Source of the DNA: Ruminococcus sp.
GTDB lineage: Bacteria > Bacillota > Clostridia > Lachnospirales > Lachnospiraceae
Reading direction: 5' to 3'
DNA length: 64,000 bases
Assembly: GCA_023663085.1 (NCBI GenBank)
Contig: JAMPIB010000002.1
Location: 118,167 to 182,166, forward strand
Under the pieces are notes generated by a model, which saw only the letters and a list, made by a program, of their open reading frames with translations, made no database searches and had not been told where the DNA came from. The translations under genes were made by a program, and so were the position numbers. Shown here in pieces: positions 26,842 through 36,762 of the stretch. Within the stretch, counting starts at the first letter, position 1. Every line of letters begins with the position of its first letter.

Positions 26842-27714
26842 CTATTCAGTCCCAACCTCTTCTATGTAATGATCGACCAGTTCATAAATCCAGTCATGCA
26901 ATTCGGAAAAAGCAAAACCCAGCCGGCGCGCTTTCTCCGTATTGATACTGTACGCAGGCTCTCCATTATACGGCGCTTCTTCTCCATTTTCATCAAGCAC
27001 CGCTTTTTTTCCTGTCGCCTTCTCTACATAAGCAAGTATCTCCTGTAAAGAAATCGTACCGCCGCTGCTCCCGTTCACGGCCCCGCAGAACTCTTTATCT
27101 GTCAGAAAAGCCAGAAACTTCCCGGCTTCATCCGAACGGATAAAACCCATCTGCGCATCAACATTGTCAATGTGCATCGGCATTCCTTTCATCGTATGCT
27201 CAATATAGAATTTTAATCTTTGCGTGTAATCGTCTTTCCCTATTACGAACGGATAACGGACAGCAATCCAGTCTTTATGCGCATATTTCTGCAACAGCGC
27301 GCACTCCGCCTGTCTTTTGGTCACTTCGTAAGGATAGTCGTTTCTATTACACCATTCCAGCTTCCTATGCAGCGCATCGAAGTCCGTTTCCTTCGTATCC
27401 GCATGTTTCGGTTCATATACGGCGGTCGTTGACATATAAATATATTTATCAAAATCTACAGTCTCCATCGCACTCTTGATATCATTGGAAGAATAGGCGA
27501 TATTATCAAACACCACATCATAACGATGCCCGTCAAATGCTCTTTTCATACTTTCGATATCCGTCCGGTCAACCTTGATTCTCTTTATCCGCTCCGCAAA
27601 AGAATCGGCAGCTTTGCCTCTTGTGGCGACCGTCACTTCATGCCCCATAGACAAAAGCGCTTCTACCATATGTATCCCGAAAAATCTTGTACCGCCTATG
27701 ACCAGTATGTTCAT
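26842..27714 (-). CDS. NAD-dependent epimerase/reductase, extended SDR
   Basis: Starts with the Rossmann motif NILVIGGTRFFGIHMVEAL (GxRxFG form). The catalytic Tyr-Lys region is YPYEVTKRQAECALL. Extended SDRs of this type act on nucleotide sugars or isoflavone-like substrates. The ATG at 27714 follows AAGGAGG with eight bases spacing; the in-frame upstream start at 27735 would include the ribosome binding site. First gene of the operon with the methyltransferase and WYL regulator. Confidence 0.9.
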   Translation of the reverse strand: MNILVIGGTRFFGIHMVEALLSMGHEVTVATRGKAADSFAERIKRIKVDRTDIESMKRAFDGHRYDVVFDNIAYSSNDIKSAMETVDFDKYIYMSTTAVYEPKHADTKETDFDALHRKLEWCNRNDYPYEVTKRQAECALLQKYAHKDWIAVRYPFVIGKDDYTQRLKFYIEHTMKGMPMHIDNVDAQMGFIRSDEAGKFLAFLTDKEFCGAVNGSSGGTISLQEILAYVEKATGKKAVLDENGEEAPYNGEPAYSINTEKARRLGFAFSELHDWIYELVDHYIEEVGTE

Positions 27715-27735
27715 GGAAATTGCCTCCTTACGCAT

Positions 27736-28071
27736 TTCATTTGCTTTACACTTTTTTACAGGTATCTATAACTAAAAAAACAAGTGCTTACCTTTTATTT
27801 AATCAAAAAAATACACAATACTACATTTTGTATGCACAATGCAAAATAACCTTAAAACAACTCCATATTTTGAAATTATCATGATATATGGCAACAATTT
27901 CCTAATTTTTTTCTACATACCGTGTTTCAACAAATAGTTGCAACGTTTTCTCATTTATGATACAAATACTTTATCAATTAATTTACAGAACAATATAAAC
28001 TCTATATCATCTTCCAGCATCTGAATAAGTCGGCCATATACGACTTTCTATCACGAAAGGTATCTATCTTT
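27736..28071. promoter_or_regulatory. AT-rich divergent intergenic region with promoter for 28072
   Basis: This 336-base gap has no gene that I can support. On the plus strand TTGCAA (27938-27943) and TACAAA (27961-27966) are 17 bases apart and probably drive the PDDEXK-like gene. The rest is AT-rich spacer. The epimerase operon should start from the left part on the minus strand. Confidence 0.5.
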
Positions 28072-28908
28072 ATGTCTGCTAAATTCCGCGTCAACTGGCA
28101 TGAAGCAGCTTCATGCGCATTCCAGATCGAACTCAAAGACTACTCTCCGCTTCTGGAATATACAACAGAATATGTACTTGGTAAAAACAACTATCGAATC
28201 GATCTGCTCATCATCAAAAAACTTACGGATGAAACCATTTCTAAAAATATAGCACATATTTTCAAAACGTTCAATCTGCTTGAGATCAAAGGTATCGGTT
28301 CCTCTGTCAGCATTGATTCCTATTATAAGACCATCGGATACGCCGGACTCCTCATTGACCAGACCGGTAAGGTAAACCAATATTCCAGCCTTGATGTCAG
28401 TTTAACACTATTAAGCTGCCACTATCCGCGAAAACTTATGAAACATCTTCAAAATGAAAGAAAAATAACTATTGTCAAAGCTTTTCCAGGGGTATATTAT
28501 ATCTATAAAGAGACATTTACCACACAAATTATCGTTACAAAAGAACTTTCTTCCGAAGACAATCTATACCTGCATTGTCTTACGAACAACTTACAGAACA
28601 CAGCTTTGATCAATCAACTGGCGGAAGATTACAGCAAACACCAGGAACAGGATATCTATATCAAATATATGCACCAGATTGCTACAGCCAATATCAATAA
28701 GAAAGGAAGGTCATCTATGGTTTGTGAAGGAATCCTGAATTTATGCGGAACAAGTTCTGCTGAGATTATCGAACGTACCAAAAAGGAAGACGCTGAATAT
28801 TATCTGCCACAGATCAATCAGCTGACTTCGCAAAATGATCGTTTATCTTCGCAAAATACTTATTTAAAATCTCTGTTGAAAGAACATAATATTCCGTTCC
28901 AACTATAA
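28072..28908 (+). CDS. PD-(D/E)XK-like protein with C-terminal coiled coil
   Basis: A 278-residue protein of a family I have seen in Lachnospiraceae without known function. The N-terminal half has YRIDLLIIKK and LLEIKGIGSS. These are compatible with the D...(E/Q)xK core of Rpn-like PD-(D/E)XK nucleases. The C-terminus is a short coiled coil (QINQLTSQNDRLSSQNTYLK). If active it would be a nuclease; this is inference from the motif only. Start: AAAGG lies about 12 bases before the ATG. The DinB-like gene follows 12 bases later. Confidence 0.75.
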   Translation: MSAKFRVNWHEAASCAFQIELKDYSPLLEYTTEYVLGKNNYRIDLLIIKKLTDETISKNIAHIFKTFNLLEIKGIGSSVSIDSYYKTIGYAGLLIDQTGKVNQYSSLDVSLTLLSCHYPRKLMKHLQNERKITIVKAFPGVYYIYKETFTTQIIVTKELSSEDNLYLHCLTNNLQNTALINQLAEDYSKHQEQDIYIKYMHQIATANINKKGRSSMVCEGILNLCGTSSAEIIERTKKEDAEYYLPQINQLTSQNDRLSSQNTYLKSLLKEHNIPFQL

Positions 28909-28920
28909 AGGGGGCGTCCC

Positions 28921-29625
28921 ATGAAAATACGATGCGTCTGGGAACATAACGGCAACGACAGCATTTTATATTCCGACAACTTCATAGGCGCTTTTACACG
29001 CGGCGAATCAAAGGATATTGCCATGCGCAAGATGAGCCGGGAAGTAACCTCCTATCTGAACTGGACAAAAGACCTGATGCCCGATTCCTTTGAAGTGGAA
29101 ATTGTACAGGAAAAAAAGTCGCAGCTGAATATATGCGACGCCGATTCAGACGTTCTTTTTGAGGAAGAAAAAAAGCCGCTGACCGCCGCCGAATATGAAA
29201 CGCTGAAATCTCTGGCTTTAAGATCAGCCTCTGATTTTCTGCGCCTGTATGAATCAATCCCCGATAAAAATGTCGGCGGACCCGCCAGAGAAACATTCTA
29301 CGGTTCGGTGCCCCGCACGGCTTATGAAATGTATGAGCATACCAAAAACGTCAACAGCTATTACTTCGATGAAATCGGAGTCGATATTGATAACGAAGGA
29401 AGCATTCTCGACTGCCGGAAACGGGGATTTGACTTATTGGAGACCAAAGAAGATTTTCTGAATAACACCGTCTACCTTGGCAGTTATGATGAAGAGTGGT
29501 CGCTTCGGAAAGTCTTAAGACGCTTCATCTGGCACGACCGCATCCACGCTAAGGCCATGTACCGGATGGCTCTTAAACAGTTTGGCGCAGACGCGGTGCC
29601 GAATGTGTTTCAGTTCGATATTTGA
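28921..29625 (+). CDS. DinB-like protein with HicB-like N-terminal part
   Basis: The first 45 residues (KIRCVWEHNGNDSILYSDNF, GAFTRGESKDIAMRKM) resemble the small HicB-like fold. The C-terminal part is helical with LRRFIWHDRIHAKAMYRMA, the metal-binding histidine pattern of DinB/YfiT four-helix bundles. DinB proteins can be thiol transferases or metal hydrolases. The function here is unknown. AAAGGGGG precedes the ATG. It may be co-transcribed with the preceding gene. Confidence 0.75.
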   Translation: MKIRCVWEHNGNDSILYSDNFIGAFTRGESKDIAMRKMSREVTSYLNWTKDLMPDSFEVEIVQEKKSQLNICDADSDVLFEEEKKPLTAAEYETLKSLALRSASDFLRLYESIPDKNVGGPARETFYGSVPRTAYEMYEHTKNVNSYYFDEIGVDIDNEGSILDCRKRGFDLLETKEDFLNNTVYLGSYDEEWSLRKVLRRFIWHDRIHAKAMYRMALKQFGADAVPNVFQFDI

Positions 29626-29663
29626 TTTTTCCGGGTATTCATTTTTTTACTGACCTCTCAAAT

Positions 29664-31787
29664 TCATATGCTCACCAGTTGTTTGACAGACACTCTGCTG
29701 ATTGTTTTTGTGACCGCATAGGTACTTAAGATCATGCAGACCGGCAGTAAAAGAAAACTCACTATGGTTCTTGCCGGAGAATTTACGAAGGGAAATTCCG
29801 ACAGCCCCAATGATCTCACATAGGGCGCCAGAATGCCTGCGATATTTTCTCCATTTGATTTGGAGGCGATAAAAGAAAACTTCCCCTCATATCTTTCCGC
29901 CAGTTCTTCGGCAAACTCCCACTTATCTATACCGTCAGCAAGCACAAGCATATAATCCGCATAAACACCCTCCGCCTTTACAAATTGATCCAGGTCGTCT
30001 GTGACCATGCGTATGATATTGCCATAATTGGAAAGCGTCTGGAAAATTCCCGTGATCTCATACTGCCCCTTTTTCCCGTTGACCACCAGCTCCATACTGT
30101 CACCGATTTCCAGTCCGTATTCGCGAGCCAGTGACAATCCAATACCTATTTCATTTTCATGCAGGGGCCTCCTGCCATATAAAGACCTGTCTTTCACTTC
30201 CTCCTGCCACGGCAGTTCATATACTTCTGTTACCATGTTCTGCCAGTTATCTTTATCAGCAGGCTTATACTGAACCGTCACTTTATTCACGCCGTATGTA
30301 TAAATGACATGCGTGTCGTTTTCCAATTCCTTTATAATATCACTTACCGGCATATCTTCCAGTGACGTGACATAAATATCCGTTTTGATAAAACCCCATA
30401 TTTCCGGCTCCCGGTCAATATTCTGGACAGCGTTCAGACAGCCCTGACAGACGACCATAAGACACCCGAACAGAAATGCTGCACCCGCCATATACGCATA
30501 CCGCAGCTTTTTATTTTGGATTCCTTTGAGTGCATAATACAGTTCAAATGAGATGCCGCCATGATAAAAAGCGTTCCCGGATTCCTGTCGGCTTTGTTCA
30601 CCACTCTGCCAGAAACCCGTTCTGACCGCATAGGACGCATTTAATTTCCCTGCTTTAACAGCCGCTGCGAAACAGGTCATTATGATGACGGCCGGTACAA
30701 GGATTCCGGTCACAAGCTGATAAATTCCGATCCCCGCAAAGGAAACAGCGTAAATGCCGATATCCCCCAGGATTTTGCTTATAATACCCTGACTCACCCT
30801 GCCGCCCAGAATACTTCCCGGAATGGCTCCCATAATACCGATCATCCCGTAACAGCCAATATAAACACCTGTAATCTGCGCTCCGGTCATTCCCAGTGAT
30901 TTATACAGACCGATATTTCTGATATCTTCATTCATATCAGACTTTATCAGAAACAAGGTAAGCAGGGTCATCATACCTGCCAGAATGACACTGACTAAAC
31001 ATAAAGCCGCCCCTATCATTTGGTAAGGCGCGGTATAACCTCCCTTTATCCTGTCATAAGTATAAATGCTATTTCCCAGCGGCATATCAAAATAGACTTC
31101 CGCATCATGGATAAACTTCTGCTCCGCCTGCGGACTGTACTCTCTGAATCGTATCTCCAGATAACTGACTGCGTTATTTTCCGCCAGCGGAAATTCGGAA
31201 AGCTGCCCGCAACCGCACCACATCCGATACACATTGGTACTACTGCCTCCGAAAACAGGATCGGCAACGATCCGGGCAACGCTTACTGTCACAGACTTAT
31301 CCGCCAACTGCAATGTGATATCATCTCCTGCTTTCAGATTCAGGATACTGGCCATTTTGGTCGTGACCCATATCTCACCCCGTCCGGGCATCTGTATTTC
31401 ACCACCCGATATCCGGGGCGAGATCATGTCTTCATCTATCATTTCGGGAAGTTCCAACAGGATACCATTACTCAGCTTCACTCCGTCTTTTTCCATATAC
31501 TCTATGGTCTTGGTATTGTCAGTGATCTGAAAAAAAAGTTCCTCCCGCCAGCTGTCCAGATATTGTGAAACGGCGTCCGGTGAGATCACTTCACGGCTCC
31601 ACAGACAGCACATCTGCGGCCCGGCCATTTCCCCATAGGCCCTGTCAAATATCGTATCCAGTTCTTTCAACAGGATAAACACGTTTACCAACAATACTGT
31701 CATGATAAAAATACACAGCCACAAAAGCAGGTTCGGGATCTTTTTTCTCCGCAGTTTCGCCAAAGCACACAATAAGACCGCTTTCAA
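29664..31787 (-). CDS. ABC transporter permease, FtsX type (second cassette)
   Basis: Large FtsX-family membrane protein of about 707 residues. It has an N-terminal membrane segment (LLLWLCIFIMTVLLVNVFIL), an extracytoplasmic domain, a block of FtsX segments with IRNIGLYKSLGMTGAQI, and a second membrane/extracytoplasmic half. The C-terminal FtsX block appears short: the protein ends soon after one segment, whereas a full duplicated permease has three there, so it may be truncated. TTG at 31787 has GAGGGGG at a good distance; the GTG at 31796 overlaps that site. It is coupled to the ATPase upstream. Confidence 0.88.
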   Translation of the reverse strand: MKAVLLCALAKLRRKKIPNLLLWLCIFIMTVLLVNVFILLKELDTIFDRAYGEMAGPQMCCLWSREVISPDAVSQYLDSWREELFFQITDNTKTIEYMEKDGVKLSNGILLELPEMIDEDMISPRISGGEIQMPGRGEIWVTTKMASILNLKAGDDITLQLADKSVTVSVARIVADPVFGGSSTNVYRMWCGCGQLSEFPLAENNAVSYLEIRFREYSPQAEQKFIHDAEVYFDMPLGNSIYTYDRIKGGYTAPYQMIGAALCLVSVILAGMMTLLTLFLIKSDMNEDIRNIGLYKSLGMTGAQITGVYIGCYGMIGIMGAIPGSILGGRVSQGIISKILGDIGIYAVSFAGIGIYQLVTGILVPAVIIMTCFAAAVKAGKLNASYAVRTGFWQSGEQSRQESGNAFYHGGISFELYYALKGIQNKKLRYAYMAGAAFLFGCLMVVCQGCLNAVQNIDREPEIWGFIKTDIYVTSLEDMPVSDIIKELENDTHVIYTYGVNKVTVQYKPADKDNWQNMVTEVYELPWQEEVKDRSLYGRRPLHENEIGIGLSLAREYGLEIGDSMELVVNGKKGQYEITGIFQTLSNYGNIIRMVTDDLDQFVKAEGVYADYMLVLADGIDKWEFAEELAERYEGKFSFIASKSNGENIAGILAPYVRSLGLSEFPFVNSPARTIVSFLLLPVCMILSTYAVTKTISRVSVKQLVSI

Positions 31788-31789
31788 AT

Positions 31790-32548
31790 TTACCACCCCC
31801 TCTGTTGTAAAAAGTGCATCAGTTCATCTTCCCTGCGTTTTACCGGTTCATCATCCGCAAACCGCAATTCCCCCGCCATGCGGCCATCGGCGATATAAAT
31901 TACCCGCCTGCCCCTGACCGCGACCTTGCTGTCATGTGTGACCAGCACAATGGTCTGTCCTTTTTGATTCAAGGCAGTCAGCATCTCCATGACAATCTTT
32001 GACTGCGCTGAATTTAGACTTCCGGTCGGCTCGTCACACAATAATAGCGGCGGCCTGTTTATGAGCGCCCGCAGTATGGCGGCCCGCTGCTGCTGTCCTC
32101 CAGATAATTGCGATGGATATTTTCTGATCTGCTCTTTTAAAGCGAATTTTTCGCACAGAGCCGGAATTGTATCTTTCATGGCGGCTTTTTCCGCCTTATT
32201 TCCGCCCAGCATGACCGGCAGCATGATATTTTCATAGACTGTAAGATCCGGGATCAGACATTGCTGTTGAAATACAAGCCCTACTTTCCTGCGCCGGAAC
32301 ATTGCTTTTTCCTTTTCGCTCATATGGCTTAATTCTATTGCCTTTGTATAGCGGATTGTCCCTTCATCGGGCGTATCAATGCCGGCGATCAGATGTAAAA
32401 GACTGGTCTTTCCGGAACCGGAGGCTCCCATGACCATAACAAAACCGCCTACCTCAATATCCAGATCCACACCGTCAACAACCCTGTTTTCCATCGTACC
32501 CTCACGATATTTTTTCACTAAATTCCTGACCTCAAGTAATTTTTCCAT
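31790..32548 (-). CDS. ABC transporter ATP-binding protein (second cassette)
   Basis: LolD/MacB-type ATPase. Walker A is VMGASGSGKTSLLH, signature LSGGQQQRAAILRALI, Walker B LLLCDEPTGSLNS and H-loop VLVTHDSKVAV. The ATG at 32548 begins at the conserved EKLLEVRNLVKKY; the frame is open further upstream to 32641, but without a ribosome binding site or homology. Even at 32548 the ribosome binding site is weak. It partners with the FtsX permease and lies downstream of an XRE regulator with membrane segments. Confidence 0.93.
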   Translation of the reverse strand: MEKLLEVRNLVKKYREGTMENRVVDGVDLDIEVGGFVMVMGASGSGKTSLLHLIAGIDTPDEGTIRYTKAIELSHMSEKEKAMFRRRKVGLVFQQQCLIPDLTVYENIMLPVMLGGNKAEKAAMKDTIPALCEKFALKEQIRKYPSQLSGGQQQRAAILRALINRPPLLLCDEPTGSLNSAQSKIVMEMLTALNQKGQTIVLVTHDSKVAVRGRRVIYIADGRMAGELRFADDEPVKRREDELMHFLQQRGW

Positions 32549-32574
32549 CTTAAATAACCATGCCTTTCTCTCAG

Positions 32575-32634
32575 TCTGCGACATTTGCGCCGCAGGTACA
32601 AATTCGCGGTTGAAAAATCTTTGACTTTTCAACC
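32575..32634 (-). other. Hairpin element similar to the one at 4012-4077
   Basis: On the minus strand GGTTGAAAA (complement at 32626-32634) and TTTTCAACC form a stem. It is followed by GCGAATTTG ... CAAATGTCGC, another inverted pair. The order, spacing and much of the sequence (TTTTTCAAYCG then AATTTGTRCC) match the element before the first ABC ATPase gene. Confidence 0.5.
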
Positions 32635-32650
32635 CATGCAACCTCGGATA

Positions 32651-33412
32651 CTAATTGCGGAGCATCCGCTTTAGCCTATATATCAGAATTACATAGATTG
32701 TTTTTTCGATTGCCGTATAAAGCAGTACCAGGATACTCTGGGCAAGCGATGGCCATAGCGGATCGGTATCATTCCTATAATTTAACAGCGAAAACAGACT
32801 TAAAGAAAAAATGAAACAGCCAAGCGTCAATGTTAAGTCGCCGGCATACCTCATGGCGTCTATGGCCGATTTCAGTTCCCTTCCAGACAGTTCTCTCCGG
32901 GGCAGGCAGGTTTTCCACGCATTCAGATAATCGTGGAACCAGCCGGATATTGACAGGATAAGGAATTGCAATCCCAACAGATAAATTAACGTAGGAAAAT
33001 CGAAAACATCAAGGAACTTCCCCATACGCAGCGAAAAAGCAAACAGATACAAAACAGCCAGACTGATCAGCACGATTCCGGCCGCTATTCCGATGTTCCG
33101 GCTCCTGCTCCTTTGTCCCATCTCATTCAGTTCACTGACCAGTCCCACCAGATTACTCTCTGACTTTTGAATATATTCCTTAGAAGAAAACTCTTTAGAT
33201 AAAAATTTTTCTCCTGCCAGAAGTTCGTTGATATCGACTTTTAATACAGAAGCAAGTTCCGGAAGGATAGAAGCATCCGGCAGTCTGTATCCTGTTTCCC
33301 ATTTCGATATCGTCTTATCTGTCACACTAAGCTGATCGGCCAGCTGCTTCTGCGTCAGCCCCTGCAGCCGCCTCCTGTCCGCAATAAACTTTCCTATCTT
33401 GACTTGATCCAT
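32651..33412 (-). CDS. XRE regulator with C-terminal membrane segments
   Basis: Residues 1-70 form an HTH domain (TQKQLADQLSVTDKTISKWET). Four hydrophobic segments follow after residue 105 (IAAGIVLISLAVLYLFAFSL, FPTLIYLLGLQFLILSI, LTLGCFIFSLSLFSLL and SILVLLYTAIEKTIYVILI). Such membrane-anchored XRE proteins often regulate adjacent ABC transporters, as this location suggests. The ATG at 33412 has GGGAGG seven bases upstream. Confidence 0.9.
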   Translation of the reverse strand: MDQVKIGKFIADRRRLQGLTQKQLADQLSVTDKTISKWETGYRLPDASILPELASVLKVDINELLAGEKFLSKEFSSKEYIQKSESNLVGLVSELNEMGQRSRSRNIGIAAGIVLISLAVLYLFAFSLRMGKFLDVFDFPTLIYLLGLQFLILSISGWFHDYLNAWKTCLPRRELSGRELKSAIDAMRYAGDLTLTLGCFIFSLSLFSLLNYRNDTDPLWPSLAQSILVLLYTAIEKTIYVILIYRLKRMLRN

Positions 33413-33517
33413 CACACAGCCTCCCTTAAATAATCATGAATATCATATCCCCTGTTCCCGGCTCCTAGCGAAAGTATAGATTGCTGCAGCCTCTAAAAGC
33501 AACCTCCAGACAGAAGA

Positions 33518-33542
33518 ATACCTCTCCGTTTTGGAGAGGTAT
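33518..33542 (-). terminator. Terminator after sbcC
   Basis: ATACCTCTCC and GGAGAGGTAT form a 10-bp stem with a 5-base loop, followed on the minus strand by TCTTCT. It lies just after the sbcC stop. Confidence 0.65.
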
Positions 33543-33552
33543 CCATATTTTC

Positions 33553-36500
33553 CTAAAACCCCGTATCCATCATAAGCCTGCTGCCGTCTTTTGTCTTTTC
33601 CACCCGGATCTGCTGCGGAATATTCTCCACAAGTTCCTCACGATGACTGATAATGCCCACCAGTTTATTGCTTTCTGACAGATTCATCAAAATATCCAGA
33701 GCGTTTTCAATGGACTTCTTATCCAATGTTCCAAAGCCCTCATCCACAAAAAGCGCATCCATCTGTACGCCGCCAAGACTGGAAGACACGGTATCCGAAA
33801 GCCCCAGAGCCAGACTCAAAGAGGCTTTAAAACTCTCGCCGCCCGACAGGCTGCCGACCGGTCTTCTATGCCCGGTGAAGTTGTCCTGTACTTCCAGATT
33901 CAAAATAGTCCTGCTTTTCTTATCGCTGGAATCGTCTTTCCGGAAAAGTTCGTATTGCCCATCGCTCATTGGTAAAAGCCGTCTGTTGGCGGCGGCGATG
34001 ATATGATCAAATCCCGCCGCCTGTATATACTGTTCAAAGGTAATCTTGGCCTTATTGTTGATATCACCCATGATCAGAGCATAGAGGCGGTTACACAGTT
34101 CGTTTTCCCTGCGGTACTTTTCCAACGTGTTTTTTTGCCCGGCAATCTTTTTCCTGATATCCTCGTTATTCTGAATACGATATGCTGTCTGCGTATTATA
34201 CTTTCTGTATTCTTCCGCCAGAGCAGTCTGCGTCTCTACTTCCGTTTGCAGCGCTTCTTCATCAATTACGGTTCTGCCTCTGGCGTCTTCTTTGGCCTGT
34301 TTTAGCTGTTCGGCCTTCATTTTGAGCGCCTGCTTGTACTCATTGATGATTCTTTCTTTGACTGCAATTTCTTTTTCATCCGTCAAAAACTCCAGAAAAC
34401 TTTCTTCGGAAGTAAATTTTTGGGCCTTTAATATCCGTGTAAAATTCTTTTCGCCGTCCTTTGTCTTTTTCTCCCGTACTTTTCGGGTATCCTCTAAAGT
34501 AGCAAGCGCAGAGACCAGCGCAGTCTTTTTCTTTTCCGCTTTCTGTTTCGCACTTTGTGCTTTTTCGATGGCAGTCAGTATCTTAGAAGACTCCCGACAC
34601 GCTTTTTCCTGCTCTTTTAAGGCCGTTTTTAAATCCGTAAATTCCAGTCTGGCATATTCTTTTAAAGCCGTTTTCTTTTCCGTTAAAGAGGTCTGATTTT
34701 TTTCTTTTCCGGCGAGGTGTTTTTCTTTCCGGAGGGCGAGTGTATCCGTTTCTTTTCCCCGCGCATCCTCAATTTCTTCTACGGCTTTATCATATAATTC
34801 ACAATCTTTCTGCAAAGAATGTGCCGTCTGGGAATTGGCCATGATCTTCCCCTGTATTTCTTCACACGCAGACAAAATTTGTTTGAAAAGTTCCGCCATA
34901 TCCGCATCCTTGAGCACTTCTCTGTCCGCTGCAGCAACCGTGGCGGTAAGATGCTCGTTTTGCAGACATTCTGCAATCCGCACGCGCAGCTGCCCTTCCA
35001 TAGCCTCCGCTGTCGTCTTTGCTTTTTCGGCATCAATTAACGCCTCGTCTTTGGCCTGTTTGACAGACTTCTCCGCCTCCTGTAGTCTTTTAAACTCTTC
35101 CTCCGACGCCGCCTCGTCTGATAACATGGCAGGCTGCGGGTGATGCGTCGAACCGCAGACCGGACAGGCGCTCCCTTCCTGTAACCCCTGCGCCAGTATG
35201 CCGGCGCGGCAGTTATCCAGAATCTTTTCACAATGGCTCCTTTTTTCTTCCGCATCATGATATGCCTGCTGCGCCTTTTGAAAGGCGGCCTGCCTGCGGG
35301 CCAAATCTTCCTGCGCTTTTTGCCAGGCGGGAACAGTCTGTTCACTGATATCACCCAGCGTAATTTTTAATGCCGCCAGTTCTTTTCCTTCGTTCTGCAC
35401 TTTGATAAGCTGTGCCGCACAGTCCTTATATTTTTTAATAGTATCGTCTAATTTTTGAATTTTTTCTTTTAAGCCGCTTTCTTCCTGCTTCAACGTTTCT
35501 TCCTCTGCCTGTAGGATTTCGGCTTCTTTTTCCAAGGATGCAATTTCAGAAATCAGTACGTCACGCTTTTCATATTTTTCAATGTCTTCCGCCAGTTTTT
35601 CAGCCCGTTTCGATAACTGCTCCGCCTGTGGCTTATCAGCCAAAACTTTCGCCAGTTTTTCTTCCGCCGCCGCAATATCCTCATCCGCCGCTTTTTCTTC
35701 TTCTTTTCTGGCAAGTATCTGCTCCGTGAGCGCCTGCAGTTCCATCTCTTCTTTTTGAAATGCCTCAAAAAAAGGCTTCACCTCTCTGACCGCCGCCTTT
35801 TGCCGTTCTACCATAACTTCCGTATCTTTTATCTGTTCTTTTCTGGCGTCAAGTTCTTCTTTTTCCCGGCTGAATTTTTCCAGACGGTGCAGAAAATCAT
35901 TATTGATATGCGCACTGCTTAGAGCCTTCTTTTTTTCTTCCAGAATTTTATCTACACTGGCGGCTTCTTTTTTCCCGGCTTTCAAAACATCCTGATCCGC
36001 CGCGATCACATCCGTTAAAATCGCCAGCATCTCTTCCAGATTCCAGGCGCTGCCGCTTTTCCCAGCCTTGCTCTGTAACGCGGTCAGTTCTTGTGCCAGC
36101 ATCTCTTCCTGCGGCGCTAAAGCATCGTTAAAATACTGTATGATACTGTCCTCCGTCGTCTTTCTCCCGGCATAACTGGCGTTCTTCCGTTCTTTTAACT
36201 GATAGCCCATGCTCTGATAGGCCGAAGTCATAAAAATAGTCCGCAGTATCTTCGTCCTGTCATCCGTCGAGGCATTAAGAAGTTCCCAGAACTCCCCCTG
36301 CGCGATCATGGCAATCTGCTTAAACTGCTTAAAATCTATCATAAGCAGTTCCCTGACCGCATTGTTTACCGCCGTCGTTCCCTCGATGGGCAATTCTCCT
36401 TCCGCGTAAAATACCGCTTTTTCCTTCTCCGTGACCATCCCCTGACCGCGCTGTTTCTGCCTGTCATAAGAAGGCTGCCTGTGCACACGATAATTTTTCC

Positions 36501-36762
36501 CCTGATGAGAAAAATAAAAGTCAACGAAACTTTCTGTCGAAGGATCGGCATATTCGCTGCGCAGATTTTTCGCATCCCTGTAAGTGCCGCTCGTCTCCCC
36601 GTACAGGGCAAAACATATGGCATCAAAAAGCGTTGTCTTACCGGCTCCCGTATCCCCGCAGATCAGGAAAAGCCCTTTGCTCTCAAACTGTTCAAACTCT
36701 ATTTCCGGCATTTTACCGGCATACGGCCCGATCGCGCTAACGATCAATTTCATCGGTTTCAT
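33553..36762 (-). CDS. sbcC: Nuclease SbcCD subunit C
   Basis: SMC-like ATPase subunit of the SbcCD exonuclease, which cleaves hairpins and processes DNA ends. Walker A is ICGDTGAGKTTLFDAI near residue 40. Long coiled coils flank a zinc hook (GSACPVCGSTHHP, about residue 535). The C-terminus has the ABC signature VGSLSGGESFKASLSLALG and Walker B ALFVDEGFGTLD. The length of 1069 residues fits. The ATG overlaps the end of sbcD by 26 bases, with GGGAG six bases upstream. Confidence 0.96.
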   Translation of the reverse strand: MKPMKLIVSAIGPYAGKMPEIEFEQFESKGLFLICGDTGAGKTTLFDAICFALYGETSGTYRDAKNLRSEYADPSTESFVDFYFSHQGKNYRVHRQPSYDRQKQRGQGMVTEKEKAVFYAEGELPIEGTTAVNNAVRELLMIDFKQFKQIAMIAQGEFWELLNASTDDRTKILRTIFMTSAYQSMGYQLKERKNASYAGRKTTEDSIIQYFNDALAPQEEMLAQELTALQSKAGKSGSAWNLEEMLAILTDVIAADQDVLKAGKKEAASVDKILEEKKKALSSAHINNDFLHRLEKFSREKEELDARKEQIKDTEVMVERQKAAVREVKPFFEAFQKEEMELQALTEQILARKEEEKAADEDIAAAEEKLAKVLADKPQAEQLSKRAEKLAEDIEKYEKRDVLISEIASLEKEAEILQAEEETLKQEESGLKEKIQKLDDTIKKYKDCAAQLIKVQNEGKELAALKITLGDISEQTVPAWQKAQEDLARRQAAFQKAQQAYHDAEEKRSHCEKILDNCRAGILAQGLQEGSACPVCGSTHHPQPAMLSDEAASEEEFKRLQEAEKSVKQAKDEALIDAEKAKTTAEAMEGQLRVRIAECLQNEHLTATVAAADREVLKDADMAELFKQILSACEEIQGKIMANSQTAHSLQKDCELYDKAVEEIEDARGKETDTLALRKEKHLAGKEKNQTSLTEKKTALKEYARLEFTDLKTALKEQEKACRESSKILTAIEKAQSAKQKAEKKKTALVSALATLEDTRKVREKKTKDGEKNFTRILKAQKFTSEESFLEFLTDEKEIAVKERIINEYKQALKMKAEQLKQAKEDARGRTVIDEEALQTEVETQTALAEEYRKYNTQTAYRIQNNEDIRKKIAGQKNTLEKYRRENELCNRLYALIMGDINNKAKITFEQYIQAAGFDHIIAAANRRLLPMSDGQYELFRKDDSSDKKSRTILNLEVQDNFTGHRRPVGSLSGGESFKASLSLALGLSDTVSSSLGGVQMDALFVDEGFGTLDKKSIENALDILMNLSESNKLVGIISHREELVENIPQQIRVEKTKDGSRLMMDTGF

